Assembly (NCBI RefSeq): GCF_015706575.1
Contig: NW_024037051.1
Location: 12,497,016 to 12,561,015 of the forward strand
Direction of reading: 5' to 3'
Origin: Patiria miniata
Taxonomy: Eukaryota > Echinodermata > Asteroidea > Valvatida > Asterinidae
Length of the DNA stretch: 64,000 bases
The notes under the pieces were generated by a model. It did no database searches and was not told the DNA's origin. It was given only the letters and a program-made list of their open reading frames with translations. Positions 22,627 to 34,775 of the stretch are shown one piece after another (position 1 is the stretch's first letter; each line of letters begins with the position of its first letter). Both the position numbers and the translations under genes were made by a program.

Positions 22627-22905
22627 GAATCGTAAGAGTGAACAGAGATAAAAGAGGAGAGCCGGATTGCGGTTTACTGTTGATAAGAGTATTACAATTT
22701 GGTGAAAGAAGGGTTAGAAAAATGTATCACTTCGGTGAGATTGTGCCGGGGAAACCAGAAACCCGGAAAGAATTATCGTTTGTACTTACTCCAGTGGGAG
22801 ACCTTTTAAGGAATTCTACTGGTGATTACCCGCCTGCTGTTGCCGCGGTTTTTGAGGATTGAATCGAAATCTGATTACTCGGAGATGTATCACTGCGTTG
22901 TGTGC

Positions 22906-23244
22906 TACACAGAGTGTGCCAAAAAAAGTGCAACATTGAGAAAACAAATACTTTTAAAAATGTCTTCAATGAAATTATATAGTACATTAAAGCCCGACTA
23001 TTTTTTTAATCCACTGCTTTTCACCCCATTCCCTTTTTTGTGATCCATAGACAGAACCTTAAAACGGCGGTTGTATTTAAAACTCCGTGACTTGAAAAGT
23101 GCATGAGTGATTTGAATGATTCTTGTACGAAAAGAAAGATTATGAATTGGGCTTTCATATCCTATATTTCAAAAGTGCTACATGCAGAACCCCACTAAAA
23201 CAATGGTCCCGACGCTTCGTGTTTTTGTTTGGACTCACCCTGTA
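22906..23244. mobile_element. TACAGGGTGAGTC-family MITE, copy 3 (rearranged)
   Basis: The part 23036-23244 is a close match to the right arm of copy 1 (18315-18492), including CAGAACCTTAAAACGG, GTGATTTGAATGATTCTTG and the end ACTCACCCTGTA. The left part starts TACACAGAGTGTGCC and lacks most of the left arm, so the palindrome is lost. Confidence 0.75.
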
Positions 23245-23464
23245 TTTCGCATTGTATCATTACACTACGTATGTTGTTTTGTCTATTTGTAAGTTGTACA
23301 TTCGTTTCTGCAAAAACCGATGCTTGTAGGCCTCCTTGAACACCCTTGTGACATAGATATTGTGTCAACACCGGAGTTCTTACTGTGCAAACCGAAGACA
23401 AACTTTGGGAGGCCACCAAATCATTTTGAGAACCTATTTGTTTTTTTAGGTATTAATCAATTAT

Positions 23465-23724
23465 TCTGGTAATGAAACCAAGGATTCCTCAAAAGCGCCC
23501 AAGGCACTGTGAGCTCGCAAGCCTGAAGAAACCTGTAGAGAGAAGACAATGAGAAGAAATTACAGTTTTAGATGTTGGATGAAAAACCCAGACGAATAGT
23601 CTGGGGAAAACTCATGAAATCGGGTAGGGACTGAAAACCTAATCCACATATTGGCCCAGGCGGGATTCGAACCCGGGTCACAGCGGTGGAAGGCGAGGAA
23701 AGTACCGCTACGCCAACCTGACTC
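23465..23724 (-). mobile_element. tRNA-derived SINE, family A, copy 1
   Basis: On the minus strand the head reads GTCAGGTTGGCGTAGCGGTA (A-box region) and then a B box GGTTCGAATCC (plus-strand 23663-23673). After it comes a body with a CCCCAGACTATT block and a tail ending near TTTCATTACCAGA. A second copy with the same ends lies at 25792-26050. Confidence 0.85.
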
Positions 23725-24401
23725 CCCAACCTACCGTGTGAACAATCAAGTTATCAGCAGAAGCTTAATCGGTGAGCGCAATGTGTTAACCGCCCAACAC
23801 TAAGTACCTGTACAATTACGTCTTGCTGAAAAATCCCTGCGGAACAAGATTCACGGCAGAACTTTGTACAGGGTGTATTGCAGATGTTTGTGGGTGCATC
23901 CGCGCGATGTGTGAATGATCGTGTGGGTGACATAACAGTCCTAGTTGGATCCCTCCCATGTCAACCTGTCTGTATACACACCACCGGCCATCTCCAGACA
24001 TACAGCTGGTCTGAATAATAAATGTGGCGAGGAACCGCAATATATTAGGATCATCATTTGTGGCGAAGGGAGATGAAGTAAAAAAGTAATGATCCGGTAC
24101 CCAGAGAAGAAAAGGACAGCAATATCCTGTCGAATTTGGCGCCTGTGAGCTCGGACTCTTGAGTCGAAGCTGTCAGCTGTAAATATATAATAGGCCTATG
24201 TGGGTCGCAGAACTTTGCTGGTTTTCGTGAAACCTAGATAGATAATTTCATGAAACATTGCACGATACAGTGCATTAGTCCTGCAATCCTGTCAGCTCCG
24301 ATTATTGTGAAATGTTGCTCTCCACAGCTTATTGCGGATCGCTTTGCATTTTGCTTCTTTGGAATGAGGTTAACTTTAGACCAATCCAAGCACACGCTAT
24401 C

Positions 24402-24522
24402 AATGTGCACACACGGAGGCCCCCTTCAATGGCGAAGAAATGACACCAGCTGTTGTTCAGGCAATGCGTCATGCATGTATACAGTAACTGGTACAATCCT
24501 TCCGCCATTCAAGGGGGCCTCA
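24402..24522. mobile_element. Small inverted-repeat element with GGAGGCCCCC ends
   Basis: CGGAGGCCCCCTTCAATGGCG on the left is mirrored by CGCCATTCAAGGGGGCCTC on the right. A related left end is at 7772-7840. It directly abuts the next element at 24523. Confidence 0.7.
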
Positions 24523-25160
24523 TATGGCCCCCAAAAAAGTGTCCGTCTGACTGTTTTTAAAATAACTACAAAACCATGAGGTCAATTTTGAAAATGTTTG
24601 GTTGTGCAGTCCTAAGCCATGGCCTCAATCCCCGTGAGTTTCATTTAATTTCAGTCACGCATCCCTGCCAAAATGTTAATTGATCACAACAGCATTTTTG
24701 GACACTGTGACCAAGTTCCATGCCTTAATCAATTTCAGTGCTGTGTTATTTTAGCTGTGTAAAATCCTGCATGGTGTGAAAAAATGCTGATGTGGTTTGG
24801 GGTTGGAATCATTTGCCCTTGAGCATTAAACTGATGTCTTGCCATGATGACTGATAACCAGGTAAATGATTCTAATCCCAACTGCATCCCCTTTCACAAC
24901 ATGACGGATTTTACAGAGCTTACTTTATAACACACTACTGAAATTGAATAAGGCAAGGAACGTAGTCACAGTGTCTAAAAATATTGTTGTGATCAATTGA
25001 CAATTGTGTAGTGATGCGTGACTGAAATTACATGAAACTCATAGGGGTGGGGCCAAGGCTTAGGAGGATCTGCACAACCAAAAATATTAAAAATTGACCT
25101 CATGGTTTTGTAGTTATTTCAAAACCAGTCAGACGGACACTAGTCTTTTTGGGGGACGTA
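24523..25160. mobile_element. Palindromic MITE with TGGCCCCCAAAAA ends
   Basis: Left GGCCCCCAAAAAAGTGTCC with GTCTGACTG pairs with right CAGTCAGACGGACAC then TTTTTGGGGGACGTA. Further inverted blocks (AACTACAAAACCATGAGGTC; TCAGTCACGCATC; ATTGATCACAACA) show arms of about 200 bp. TA lies at both outer edges (24523-24524 and 25159-25160). It is non-coding. The open frame on the minus strand over 25100-25294 runs across the right end and is not a gene. Confidence 0.8.
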
Positions 25161-25791
25161 CTGTATGTGCCTTGATTGGTCTTGCAACGTAAACTCGCAA
25201 AGTTAACAAATGATTTAATATCAATACGAGCCAGGCTTAAATTATCTATAGAAAAACCAGACGCATCCTTGTCGAATCCGTACTCGTTCTCCAAGGGAGA
25301 ATACCATATCGGTCACGGGCGAGCAATTCACATTCTTCCATATCCCAATCTATCCCTTTTACAGCCACAAAATAATGGAACTATCAGTGTAATGAAGATG
25401 AACTGTTTCCATGGATCTTCTTTGCTGTTTTTTTCTCAGACAGTGGCAAAGTCATAATAATCTACCGTGACCGGATAACGATATGGGTAATGAATTATTC
25501 AACGAGCATCCCCTGAAAGATTTATCATGTTAATAAGAAATTAATCAACACACAGTAGGCCTATAGGAGAGGCGCATCTCCCCAAGGGGTCTGTGTGTTT
25601 ATAGCGGCAATGTTTATTACGCGCAATGATTTGCCTCCCGATGAAAGAACCTCGGAAAATTACCTCACAGTCAGCCAAGTTTGTTTACAACAATTAAAGC
25701 AGTTGAGCAAGTGCAACAAAACTGAACAATTCGGTTTACTTTTCCTAACTTTCCAAATCGATTCCAAAAGAAGTCTTTTGGAATAGTTCTT

Positions 25792-26050
25792 TCTGGTAAT
25801 GAAACCAAGGATTCCTCAAAAGTGCCCTATGCACTGTAGCCCGAAAGCCTGACGAAACCTATAGAGAGAAGACAATGAGAAGAAATAACAGTTTTAGAGG
25901 TGGGAGGAAAAGCCAAGAAGAATATTCTGGGGAAAACCTACGGAATCAGGCAGGGACTGAAAGCCCAATCCACATTTTGGCCCAGGCGTGATTCGAACCC
26001 GGGTCACAGCGGTGGAAGGCGGGGAAAGTACCGCTACGCCAACCTGACTC
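25792..26050 (-). mobile_element. tRNA-derived SINE, family A, copy 2
   Basis: Same order and ends as 23465-23724: minus-strand GTCAGGTTGGCGTAGCGGTA head, B box (plus-strand 25989-25999), and tail TTTCATTACCAGAAA. The two copies are clearly related along their length, with scattered substitutions and a few small indels. The open frames over this interval are accidental. Confidence 0.85.
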
Positions 26051-29000
26051 TTGCTGAAATCCTTTAATACCGTATCCCCCAAAACGCCCCGATGAAAATG
26101 TGATACACCGTGCCCTCTGGAGACATGCACACAATAGGGAACACAAGTTTTATTACGTCTCCACAGTGCAATTTCTACAGATGAATACGCCTCCACCAGG
26201 TTTTCACAAAATAGATATGTGGATTTTACCAAAAACAAGGAATTTCCAAGGTATGTTGACCTGTCGCAAATGGAAGAGTTTTAGAAAGGGGATATTAAGT
26301 CCGAATTTCAGCCAAGGAAATTAATTCTAGTAAAAATAAGAGCACTTTGAAATTACACTTTCAAACTCGAAAACTTTACTACACGAGAACAAAGAAATGT
26401 CTCCACAAGGACAAAAATTTCAGTATGAGTGCGTTAAACGGATGTACTGTTTAGTCCTACTGAAATTATCCCAAAAAAAATAATAATAAAGATGGAGAAT
26501 GAAATAAAAAAAATACAAATACAGGTGTTAAAATCGCGCAAGGCGTGGCAGGAACCAACATTGCGCAGCAAGAGCGTATCCTTTGGAACGAGGTTGTAGA
26601 TTCACTAACATGTGCTGATGAAATAAGGTTTATTGAAGACTACCCCCAACACGCAGACAATAGGAGCATGCACTGAATATTGCTGCCAATGGCTCTGAAC
26701 ATGAACCCCATATCGGTTGTTGGTTCATGTTCTTATCTGCCACTTCATACCATTGAAAATATTGATCCGATTTCAGGTGTGTGGGTTTTATATCATATTA
26801 CGGACCCCACGGAAACTTTCTACACAGGCGCATGCTCTGCCCTGACGCACGCCGGACGTCTAGCCGCTGTGGGGAATCATCACATCAACTGGTGACGATA
26901 CACGGGATTGGTTTCCAATTACGAGAAACACTCAGCGTTTCCTCCGGAAACCCCTCCTTTTTCATCCGCGCGGATTACTCAAGTCCAAAGTCATAACGTC
27001 TAAGTGGGTTCCGGTCCTTAGGTGCGCGTGCAATATATATACCTTGCGTCATTCTTAACTGATGTGAACAGAGGTAAACATTAAGAGTGGTTCGTAATTG
27101 GAGCGCGTCTGAGTAAAGCTAGCAGGACAGTGGCAGAGCTTAGACAGTATTTTAGATCATGCGAACGAAAGACCACCAAATAAACAGTCGGACAAAACCG
27201 GCAGCATGGGCCTAGTAACACCGGAGCCAAGCTGTATCGAACCTTACACCGAACTGATCCGAACTTATCTAAAGTGACTTTAACAGTCATTTTCCTTGAG
27301 TGATATTTTTGTATTCTGCCAAATAAAATTATCTGGCTAGAACAAAAAGTCAGCATGACCACAACTTTTATCCCTTACCACAACACCTAAAGGCGCTTTA
27401 GTTTGTTGATATTAAATTACGAAGTTCCCTTTATTGTATCGCACTCTTCGACACCATGATGTTTCCCGTTATTTTTGAGTCAATTGGAGGACAGCTGTTC
27501 GGTATTCCTGGGGCCAAAATAATCACAAGCAGCGAACAGGTGAGAAGGAGCACACGCGCTGAAAGCCTAGCTCCCAGTTTGCTCCAAAAGAACTGCAAGT
27601 CACAATTATACAAGCGGGGAATTATTTCCGTACAGTTGAGGTAACCGACGTTATCTCATTAGATAAAGTAGTCTGGTTGAAAGTAAATTAAACTACTGCG
27701 AGGAGAAGAAAGCAGCGACCTTTATTTAGTAAAACGCTCCGAGCATTCAAACAATGGTTCCTACGTTGCGAAATAACGCTCAGCGATTTGTGCAAACATC
27801 TCAATCGCACTTGAAGCATCTTCCCCACGTGCGCGAACATCATTGCCAATGGCAGGTCCTCAAATGACAATAGGTTTGGGACGCTTTCAATCTTCGGCAA
27901 CTTTGCACAGTCCCAAGCCAGACTAAAAAAGTCTTCCATAACGGACTTGCCGTCCATTATCTCGGATGCACCCACTGGGAGTCAATACCACAGTGGTTTT
28001 CCGTCTGCTCTCTGACTGCGATTCGTTCATATACAATACCCAAAAAGGCAAGGAACAGTCATTCACCCGTAATAGTGATTTCGGTTTCTGATCTGTAGCG
28101 CGCACGGTCATTGACGCCACTTGGCAGGATGATTCTTCTTGGAGGCTGGGCGCGAAAATGCCGATCTTCAGTGACCCATCCCATGCACTGTTACTGGCCT
28201 AGTGTGGTAGGGTCGGGGTACTACCGCGAGAAATCCCCGGAGGAAAAGGCCCACAATACGGAAGTCCGAAATTGCCACTTCGCTACACTCCGGGACTCAA
28301 ATGCCTCCGGAGACATCTGTGAACGGAAGTGGATTGGCTATTCCATTTCGAAATCTTTTTTTGTAATACCTCTTTCTATCAATTTCTGCGTGAAGGACAT
28401 TCAGTTTCCTTAAGTTCAGCTCACTTTGATCGCTTCCGAATAACACCCGATGTCTGACGCAAGTTTAAAATGAGATGCTCGAGTGAACATTGAAATTAGC
28501 TTCGTGAAATAGTCAATATTCGTCTGGAAGCCAATATTCGTTGGATAGTTCAGTGACAGTCATTGAACACTTTGTAGCTTTGGGAAATATATTACATGCT
28601 CCGGTGTACTTACTGATTCACACTAATGAGAATGTATCATCAAACATGTTTACGTATTAAGCAAACCACTCCGAAAATATGTGGAATAGTATATCCCGAA
28701 CACATTGCCCTTGTTCCTTACACAACAGGAATAACAGACTGTATCAGTAAGAGGTTGCTTACGGAATGATGCTAATTCTGCGTGGGCTGCGTTTGCCGCG
28801 GAATGCCGCCACAACTGAAGCGGTTAGCCGTAAAGGCTAGAGATACAGTTCAAAATAACTGAAAGAAAACATCCACCCACCCCCAAATTAAGTGGGCGAT
28901 AGTTAAAGTTGTGGCCGATAAGAATTTGAGCCCCCGTTGCAAGTGGTCATTAAATTTTAGACACCCCCAAACTAATATCCCACGCCCCTCACTTTTCGAT

Positions 29001-30495
29001 TGAAAAACGTTCTTAATTGGTATTAAAAAAAAACCCAAAAACAACAACAATTATTGCATGGTTAATTGACCCACGGACCACGGTCCGCGATTGACCCCGA
29101 CTGTTATAAACAGACCAACAAAACTAATACCAACCTTTGATTAGGTCATAAAAATGGGAACATGTTTTCTCATGGCATTAAATGACAGGCATTGTCGTCT
29201 ATGGACGTCCTATAAATCATGTAATTTCTACTTTACTGCCTGTTTTTGTACCGCCAACATGAGCCCCACGGGTACAATTCAAGGAGGACATTCTCCGGCA
29301 GTGATCCCTTGTAAACCTTCTCTTACCAATTGTGCTCTTGTACTCACAAACGTTTCTCCTGATGACCCGTCGTTTTGCGGGTGTCAAGCCCACGGAATCC
29401 GCCCCTTGAGGCTTGACGTACCCTCAGTGGGAGGAAACAACACGGCCCTCGGGAGAGGAAGGATGAGCCGCTTCGCTGTATCCTCGCAAAGAATCCGGAA
29501 GACGACATTAATGAGACCCGAAGGATAGGCTGCGTGTATTCACGCCACTAATATGCCACACGATGCTGCCTTAAGAGCATCTATTTCCGACAATTACCAT
29601 CAAAATGTGGCAATATCTGGGCGAATTGGACTTGATTGAACAGTCGCCGGCGGACCCTAGCGCTTTTCGACCTGCACGATGTGTTAGTCGGGATAACACG
29701 GTAGATTTGTCATTACTCCGTTATTGCCAGAGAGAACAATTTAGCAGGAGTTGTGTTGGCGTGCGGTAATCATTATTATTATATTCGAGACTGTTGAAGC
29801 CGATTTCTGAACGATCAGTGTGGCTGGCCTCTCGAGTGTAATCTAATTTGGTCATAAATCGTCTGCCAACGACGCAATCGAATGGCTGTGGAGAGTGACT
29901 GTGGAAAACTACTAGTATTGAATTTGAGAATTCTCGTCTGTAACTATTCGCTTTAGCGAGGTAAAATCTCTGCTCTTAGCCTGATTGATTGCTGTATACG
30001 CGAGGCAACCGATAGCCATTCGCAGGGGAATAAAAGCGGATATTTCCGTATATAGCTCCTCGGTGGTGATGTATTTTACCAGTGACTGTTGGGGCACAGT
30101 GAAAGTGATGCTTATAATTCCAACAAGTTTCCAAATCTGTGTTCAATAAAAATCACAAATATCTGGAGAGGGAAAAAAAAGCATCTTGCTCAATGGTGAG
30201 TGGTTGCCATCTTTATTATTTGATCCCGTTGCTGTGGTAAAACCTGCAAATTACGAATAACTACTTCGATTGCGGAACTGTTAGAAATAACGGCGTCATT
30301 CAAGATTATATTCAATAAGTCACGGAGCCGATTATGAGCGCTTTCCTATATCGTTGGTAAAATCATGCATCGGATATTTTGATTCGTGACAGTTCATTAA
30401 TCGTTTCAAAAATTAGTCATTGATCCTTTGGATGCTTGTACCTTACGGAGATAGGTCATTAAAAAAGTCCATATACTCCAAAATTTATCGCCGAT
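26051..30495. other. Intronic stretch, no gene or complete repeat recognised
   Basis: Frames such as 29154-29528 are CpG-containing but have no recognisable domain, no repeat structure and no paired splice sites in phase. Nothing else stands out. Confidence 0.45.
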
Positions 30496-30800
30496 CCGTA
30501 AAAAGACGAACATTTTTGTTAAAGTGGTCTACTGGTAGAGCACAGGCCTCATGATCATGGGATCGTGGGTTCGAGCCTTGCCGTGGCCATTCGTGTTGTG
30601 CCCTAGCTTGAGTTAGGTGCTTTACCTCAATTACTCCTCGCAACCCAGGTGTTATGGGGTACCGCCATTATTTAATGTTGGGAAGGTAGCAGACTCGCTG
30701 TGGCGATCCCCCCACAGCAGCAGCATTAAACTGAGAGATGGGCACTCCGTTCCTGTGAACACAGGTTCATCCCCTTTACCTTTTTTACCGTAAAAAGACG
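30496..30800 (+). mobile_element. tRNA-derived SINE, family B, with intact 13-bp target duplication
   Basis: The insert 30509-30787 is flanked by the identical 13-mer CCGTAAAAAGACG (30496-30508 and 30788-30800). Inside, GTGGTCTACTGGTAGAGC is the A-box region and GGTTCGAGCC (30568-30577) the B box. A unique body follows, with a pyrimidine/T-rich 3' end. The perfect duplication suggests a fairly recent insertion. Confidence 0.9.
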
Positions 30801-32002
30801 TTGCGAATTAGATCTAAAACCACACAATCTGGACTTGATATACCATTACGTATATGGATACGCATGGATTGCGAAAACAGCCGGAGAGCTGCACTTATCA
30901 TCCGGATGATCCCGCATGAATTATGCATGAGTGCGTGACTTTCAGGCCATTTTCTGTCCCCGGTCCAAGAGACGCTCTTAAGTCCCCACAGACACGCCGG
31001 TGAAAAGTCCTCGGCAGAACCGAGACGCTAACACACCACCATTACCCGAGATGCGCCCCGTCTGTTTTTCTCCAAACACGCTGGTATTGGTCTTACGCTG
31101 CCGTATAATTACGGGATTCGCCTCGATACCTTCTCCCCGGGGAAATGCTGTCTTTTTTGTAGCCATCCGACGGGTCAGTGTTTCTCTGGCTTTGACGACA
31201 ATCGCGAACGTGACTGGGGTATTTTGCTTTAATTTTCCTCGCTAATTTTTTTTGACAGACCTTCGATGACCGTCTGGTTGGCTTACTGAGTGATGACCCG
31301 GCAAAGAATTAAGAGCAGTGCAACTTTCTTTACCAATAACATGTTCAGAACCTCCCCAAACCGGCAGATTTTAAGAATCGTAGGATCAATATACACTGAG
31401 AGGAATGGCAGAAATGATAGGATGTAAAGCTCGTAAATCATCACAGGTTAAACCGCCATCTTGATACGATACAATGTACCAGATGCTGTCTGAGTCTGCT
31501 AGAATGATGATTGTAATACGAAGGTTTTTAACACCCTGTGCTTCTCGTCAACACGATAAGATTTTGATTTCGGTGTAGTCCTGTCAAAAGTTTCTATCCT
31601 TGTCCAAGAGCGCTGCAATCTGAAACGTACCGGTCAGCTTCCACCCAAGTCCGGGTCGGCTGCGACCAGATACATTTCTCTGGTTACTTTTTCGGGACAT
31701 TTGATCCGGAAAAGTGTTGTTTTAAAAAAAATTACCGAAAAGTGTTATTGTTACACGACAAAATGTTTGTTTTGTTCCAGAGGAGTGTAAGGTTTAATCT
31801 GACCCTGATTCGGGGTCGGGTCTCACCCGGGACTTTCAAGAGTGTGGGGTGGCATGTCCTTTGGGTGTCGATTTTTATTCAATTTCTCGTATGGACGCGC
31901 ACGCACGGTGAGATGGAAAAGACACTTCTGGATAGAATACAAGAATTGAACTGTGTTTTTTTTATTTGAAAAACCAGTGAACGATACGAAGTTCGAAAAA
32001 AA

Positions 32003-32106
32003 TGTAGTTCGGAAACCGAAACGTACTTAGGAAACGCAAACATAGTTCGGAAACGCAAACATAGTTCGGAAACGGAAACACAGTTCGGAAACGGAAACGT
32101 AATTCG
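32003..32106. repeat. 19-bp minisatellite
   Basis: About five and a half tandem units of CATAGTTCGGAAACGCAAA with a few substitutions. It creates a FRFPNY-like repeated peptide on the minus strand that is not a gene. Confidence 0.9.
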
Positions 32107-33934
32107 TCGATCATGTAGAATTTGCAACCAAAACGTACATGTGGCATTGATTGTCGTGAACTACAACCATCACCCATAAAACTAGGTACCTAAATGCTAC
32201 CTTTCAACACACTGTCAGCTTTCCCTCCAATCTAATGTGGCTCGCGATACTGAATGAGTGCGTCTCCCAGAAACGTATGCCAGAGTATCGCGAAGTTCAT
32301 CCATGGTTCACCGTACTCTCGCTCCCAAGTAGACCGTGCCGTGAAAACCGTGCCTTGCCCCCGTACACATTCATCACCAGTGGGTCCCACAAACAACCCC
32401 TCCGCAAGAAGTCCCTGGCAGATCCTCTCCTTCTCCTCCTCCTCCTTGACTCGTCCTGTCCTCGGGCCGGCAATGAAAATATTGGCTGGTGGCCACAAAT
32501 CAAACAGCCATTTAGATTGTACACTATATGATGTGCTAATCAAATCAGGCCTGTAATAGGCAAGTCACGTTCTTTTGCATTTTGTCTCTGGGTTACACAA
32601 TACTATGGCAAAGACTAGCAATGACGGGCCCATTTCGATCAACCCTCGGCCAAAACAGTCAGTTGTTTATTTTGGGCTCTGGTAGAAATTTGCAAAAGTC
32701 AAAAGAAAATTGTATTGCATAATTCACACGGCGTGGGTAATCTCTAGTTTCTTTTGAGTGATTCTAATTCTCTATACCTTTTGCACGCTGTGTGTTATTC
32801 CTTCATGCTTGGTGGGTCATAAATACTTTCATATAACATACTCTGCTTGGCTTTTCTATCGTACCAGTACACAAGGACATGAGGTGATACGCAAATCAAA
32901 CATGAGATGATATTAAACAAATCAGCAGTAAAACATCTGTCGTCGCCCTTAATAGCTGGTGGCAATCATTGCCATTCGATCGTGTCCTCATTCTCTACGT
33001 TTTTTTTTTCTTCGAACCTTTGGCTTTTCCTACGTATTAGGGCATGTGGACTTGAGATGTGGAGGCCCTAACTCAGATAACCGTTGCACAATATGGGACC
33101 GTGGAACACCAAATCATGGTATTAGGCCAAAGTTTTTAGTATCTAAACTTTAATTGGTTTGCTTTTAATGATCTTAAGCTAGGGATGAAGTAGAATCTAC
33201 AAACGAAGCCAAGATTTCGAAATCGAACCTAGCTTCCCCTTTCAAGACTACTCTAAACCGCATCAGTCACAAGCTTGACGCAGTTACGACGTGTTCCACT
33301 GCCAATCGTTATTTGGTAATCGACCATGTTTTTACTAACTTAGGGCGCTGTAGGTTACAGAAGTGAATGCACTTGTACCCAAGCGAATTAAGATCAAATG
33401 ACATTCTTGAATTTCAAGACTACAGACACGCGTTTTTCCACATCGTTTCAAAGTAGCAAATTTGGGGTACTTCTATCTTATAGCAAGCGATTGTCATGAA
33501 ATTGAAGCCCGTATATCTGGCGTTACACAGGGGTACCCGTACCCGGCACTAGGCGGGAATGGTGGTTAATCGCACCTGTCAATTATAAACATCCACGATG
33601 TAGAGGTCAACAACTCCCTTGTAATTAAAAAAAAATATGCTTATCCGCAACTTAATTCGGGGAAAGGATGGGTAGGCACCCACCGCCGTTAGCATTCTTA
33701 GCCGGAATGTTTCTTTTTTGGATTCGCCTCGGGGATTGCACACATGCGTGAAATTCACATCATCCAACGCCGATCCTAAAAAGAGAGAGAAAAAGAAGAG
33801 AAGTCCCACGCATCTAGCCACGAGCGGCAAATTAAATGGAAGTGCGCGCGCCGTTGTAAATGGCGGCAACATTGTGCCACACGTGTCACCATCCTGGGTA
33901 TCCCGTGGGGGAATCAAGGAAGACTGGGCCCGGA

Positions 33935-33935
<1 letters not shown>

Positions 33936-33965
<30 letters not shown>
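33936..33965. repeat. (CA)n microsatellite
   Basis: About 15 CA units followed by CGTACACA. It underlies artificial threonine-histidine and valine-cysteine tracts in the overlapping frames. Confidence 0.95.
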
Positions 33966-33967
<2 letters not shown>

Positions 33968-34465
33968 ACACACCCAGCTTCGGCCGCGCAATTAGTCCGG
34001 GGTCGGGGCCCTGGGGAAATTCCTCCCTCGCTGGCGCTGCCTGTGCCAAGATGTTTGGCATGTTGTGACAAAGTATCCCGCGTGCTCTCTCGCGCCCGAG
34101 CGGGGAAGAGTCTTGTTAATATTTGAGAAAACTGAAGGTGGCTCATACATCATGATCGACGTCCGGTTGCGAAATAGATTGTAAAATGACTGTGTAGCAA
34201 TTCCTCAATTTGGGTAATTGCATACAGCAGGTGCATGCATCTTGCCTGCCAAAGTCTATCTAAGAATTGGAATGATGGACGTTACAATAACCAAGCCAGC
34301 TTAGAGAGCGCATCTCCATATTCTATTAAACTTTTTTTTCGGGGGATGTGTTTCTGATTCACCCCTTTATTTTAGGTTCAGTTTCGAAATAAATAATTAA
34401 CATAATGATGGTGGTATCATGGGTCTCATATTTCTTTATTTACCTTTCTTTAATAATAGACATAA

Positions 34466-34525
34466 TCTCCAGGGCCTTGAGTACCTAGTTGTTGGTAGAT
34501 ACGTGCGCTATATAAGACTTCGATA
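34466..34525 (+). mobile_element. SINE 3' end fragment (family C)
   Basis: GGGCCTTGAGTACC followed by TTGGTAGATACGTGCGCTAT matches the 3' end of the SINE at 52271-52625 (GCGCCTTGAGCACC then TTGGTGGATACGTGCGCTTT). The tRNA-like head is absent, consistent with 5' truncation or decay. Confidence 0.6.
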
Positions 34526-34747
34526 TCATTATTTTGTATTATCAGATTTTCTTGTTTCACTGGCGTGCCAGTAGAGACATTGCTTCAGTGTTGCAGCAGC
34601 TTCCGCATCATTTGTGTTTCTTAGATTTGTTTTGTATATGACAACAATGCAGTAAACAACAAAAGTTGTTCACAAACGTTTTCATTGAGCTTCATTTGTG
34701 GTTTCAAGTCCAAAATTTTGAGTCTGTACCATAGTCTGTATCTTAAG

Positions 34748-34775
34748 TGACATCACAGCAACAGCGCCCTCATTT
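34748..34775. repeat. 28-bp repeat with GCGCCCTC core, inverted partner at 38984-39011
   Basis: TGACATCACAGCAACAGCGC followed by CCTCATTT is an exact reverse-complement match to 38984-39011. The similarity fades outside the 28 bp. Confidence 0.8.

Noticed and set aside
29154-29528. 124-codon frame rich in cysteine and proline
   Set aside because: No signal peptide, no regular cysteine spacing and no in-phase splice partners. Considered as an extra exon of the peptide gene and dropped.
31879-32177. Minus-strand frames with repeated FRFPNY-type residues, resembling an FxRF-type neuropeptide precursor
   Set aside because: The repetition comes from the 19-bp minisatellite: the unit is not a multiple of three, so all frames look repetitive, and there are no dibasic sites or signal peptide.
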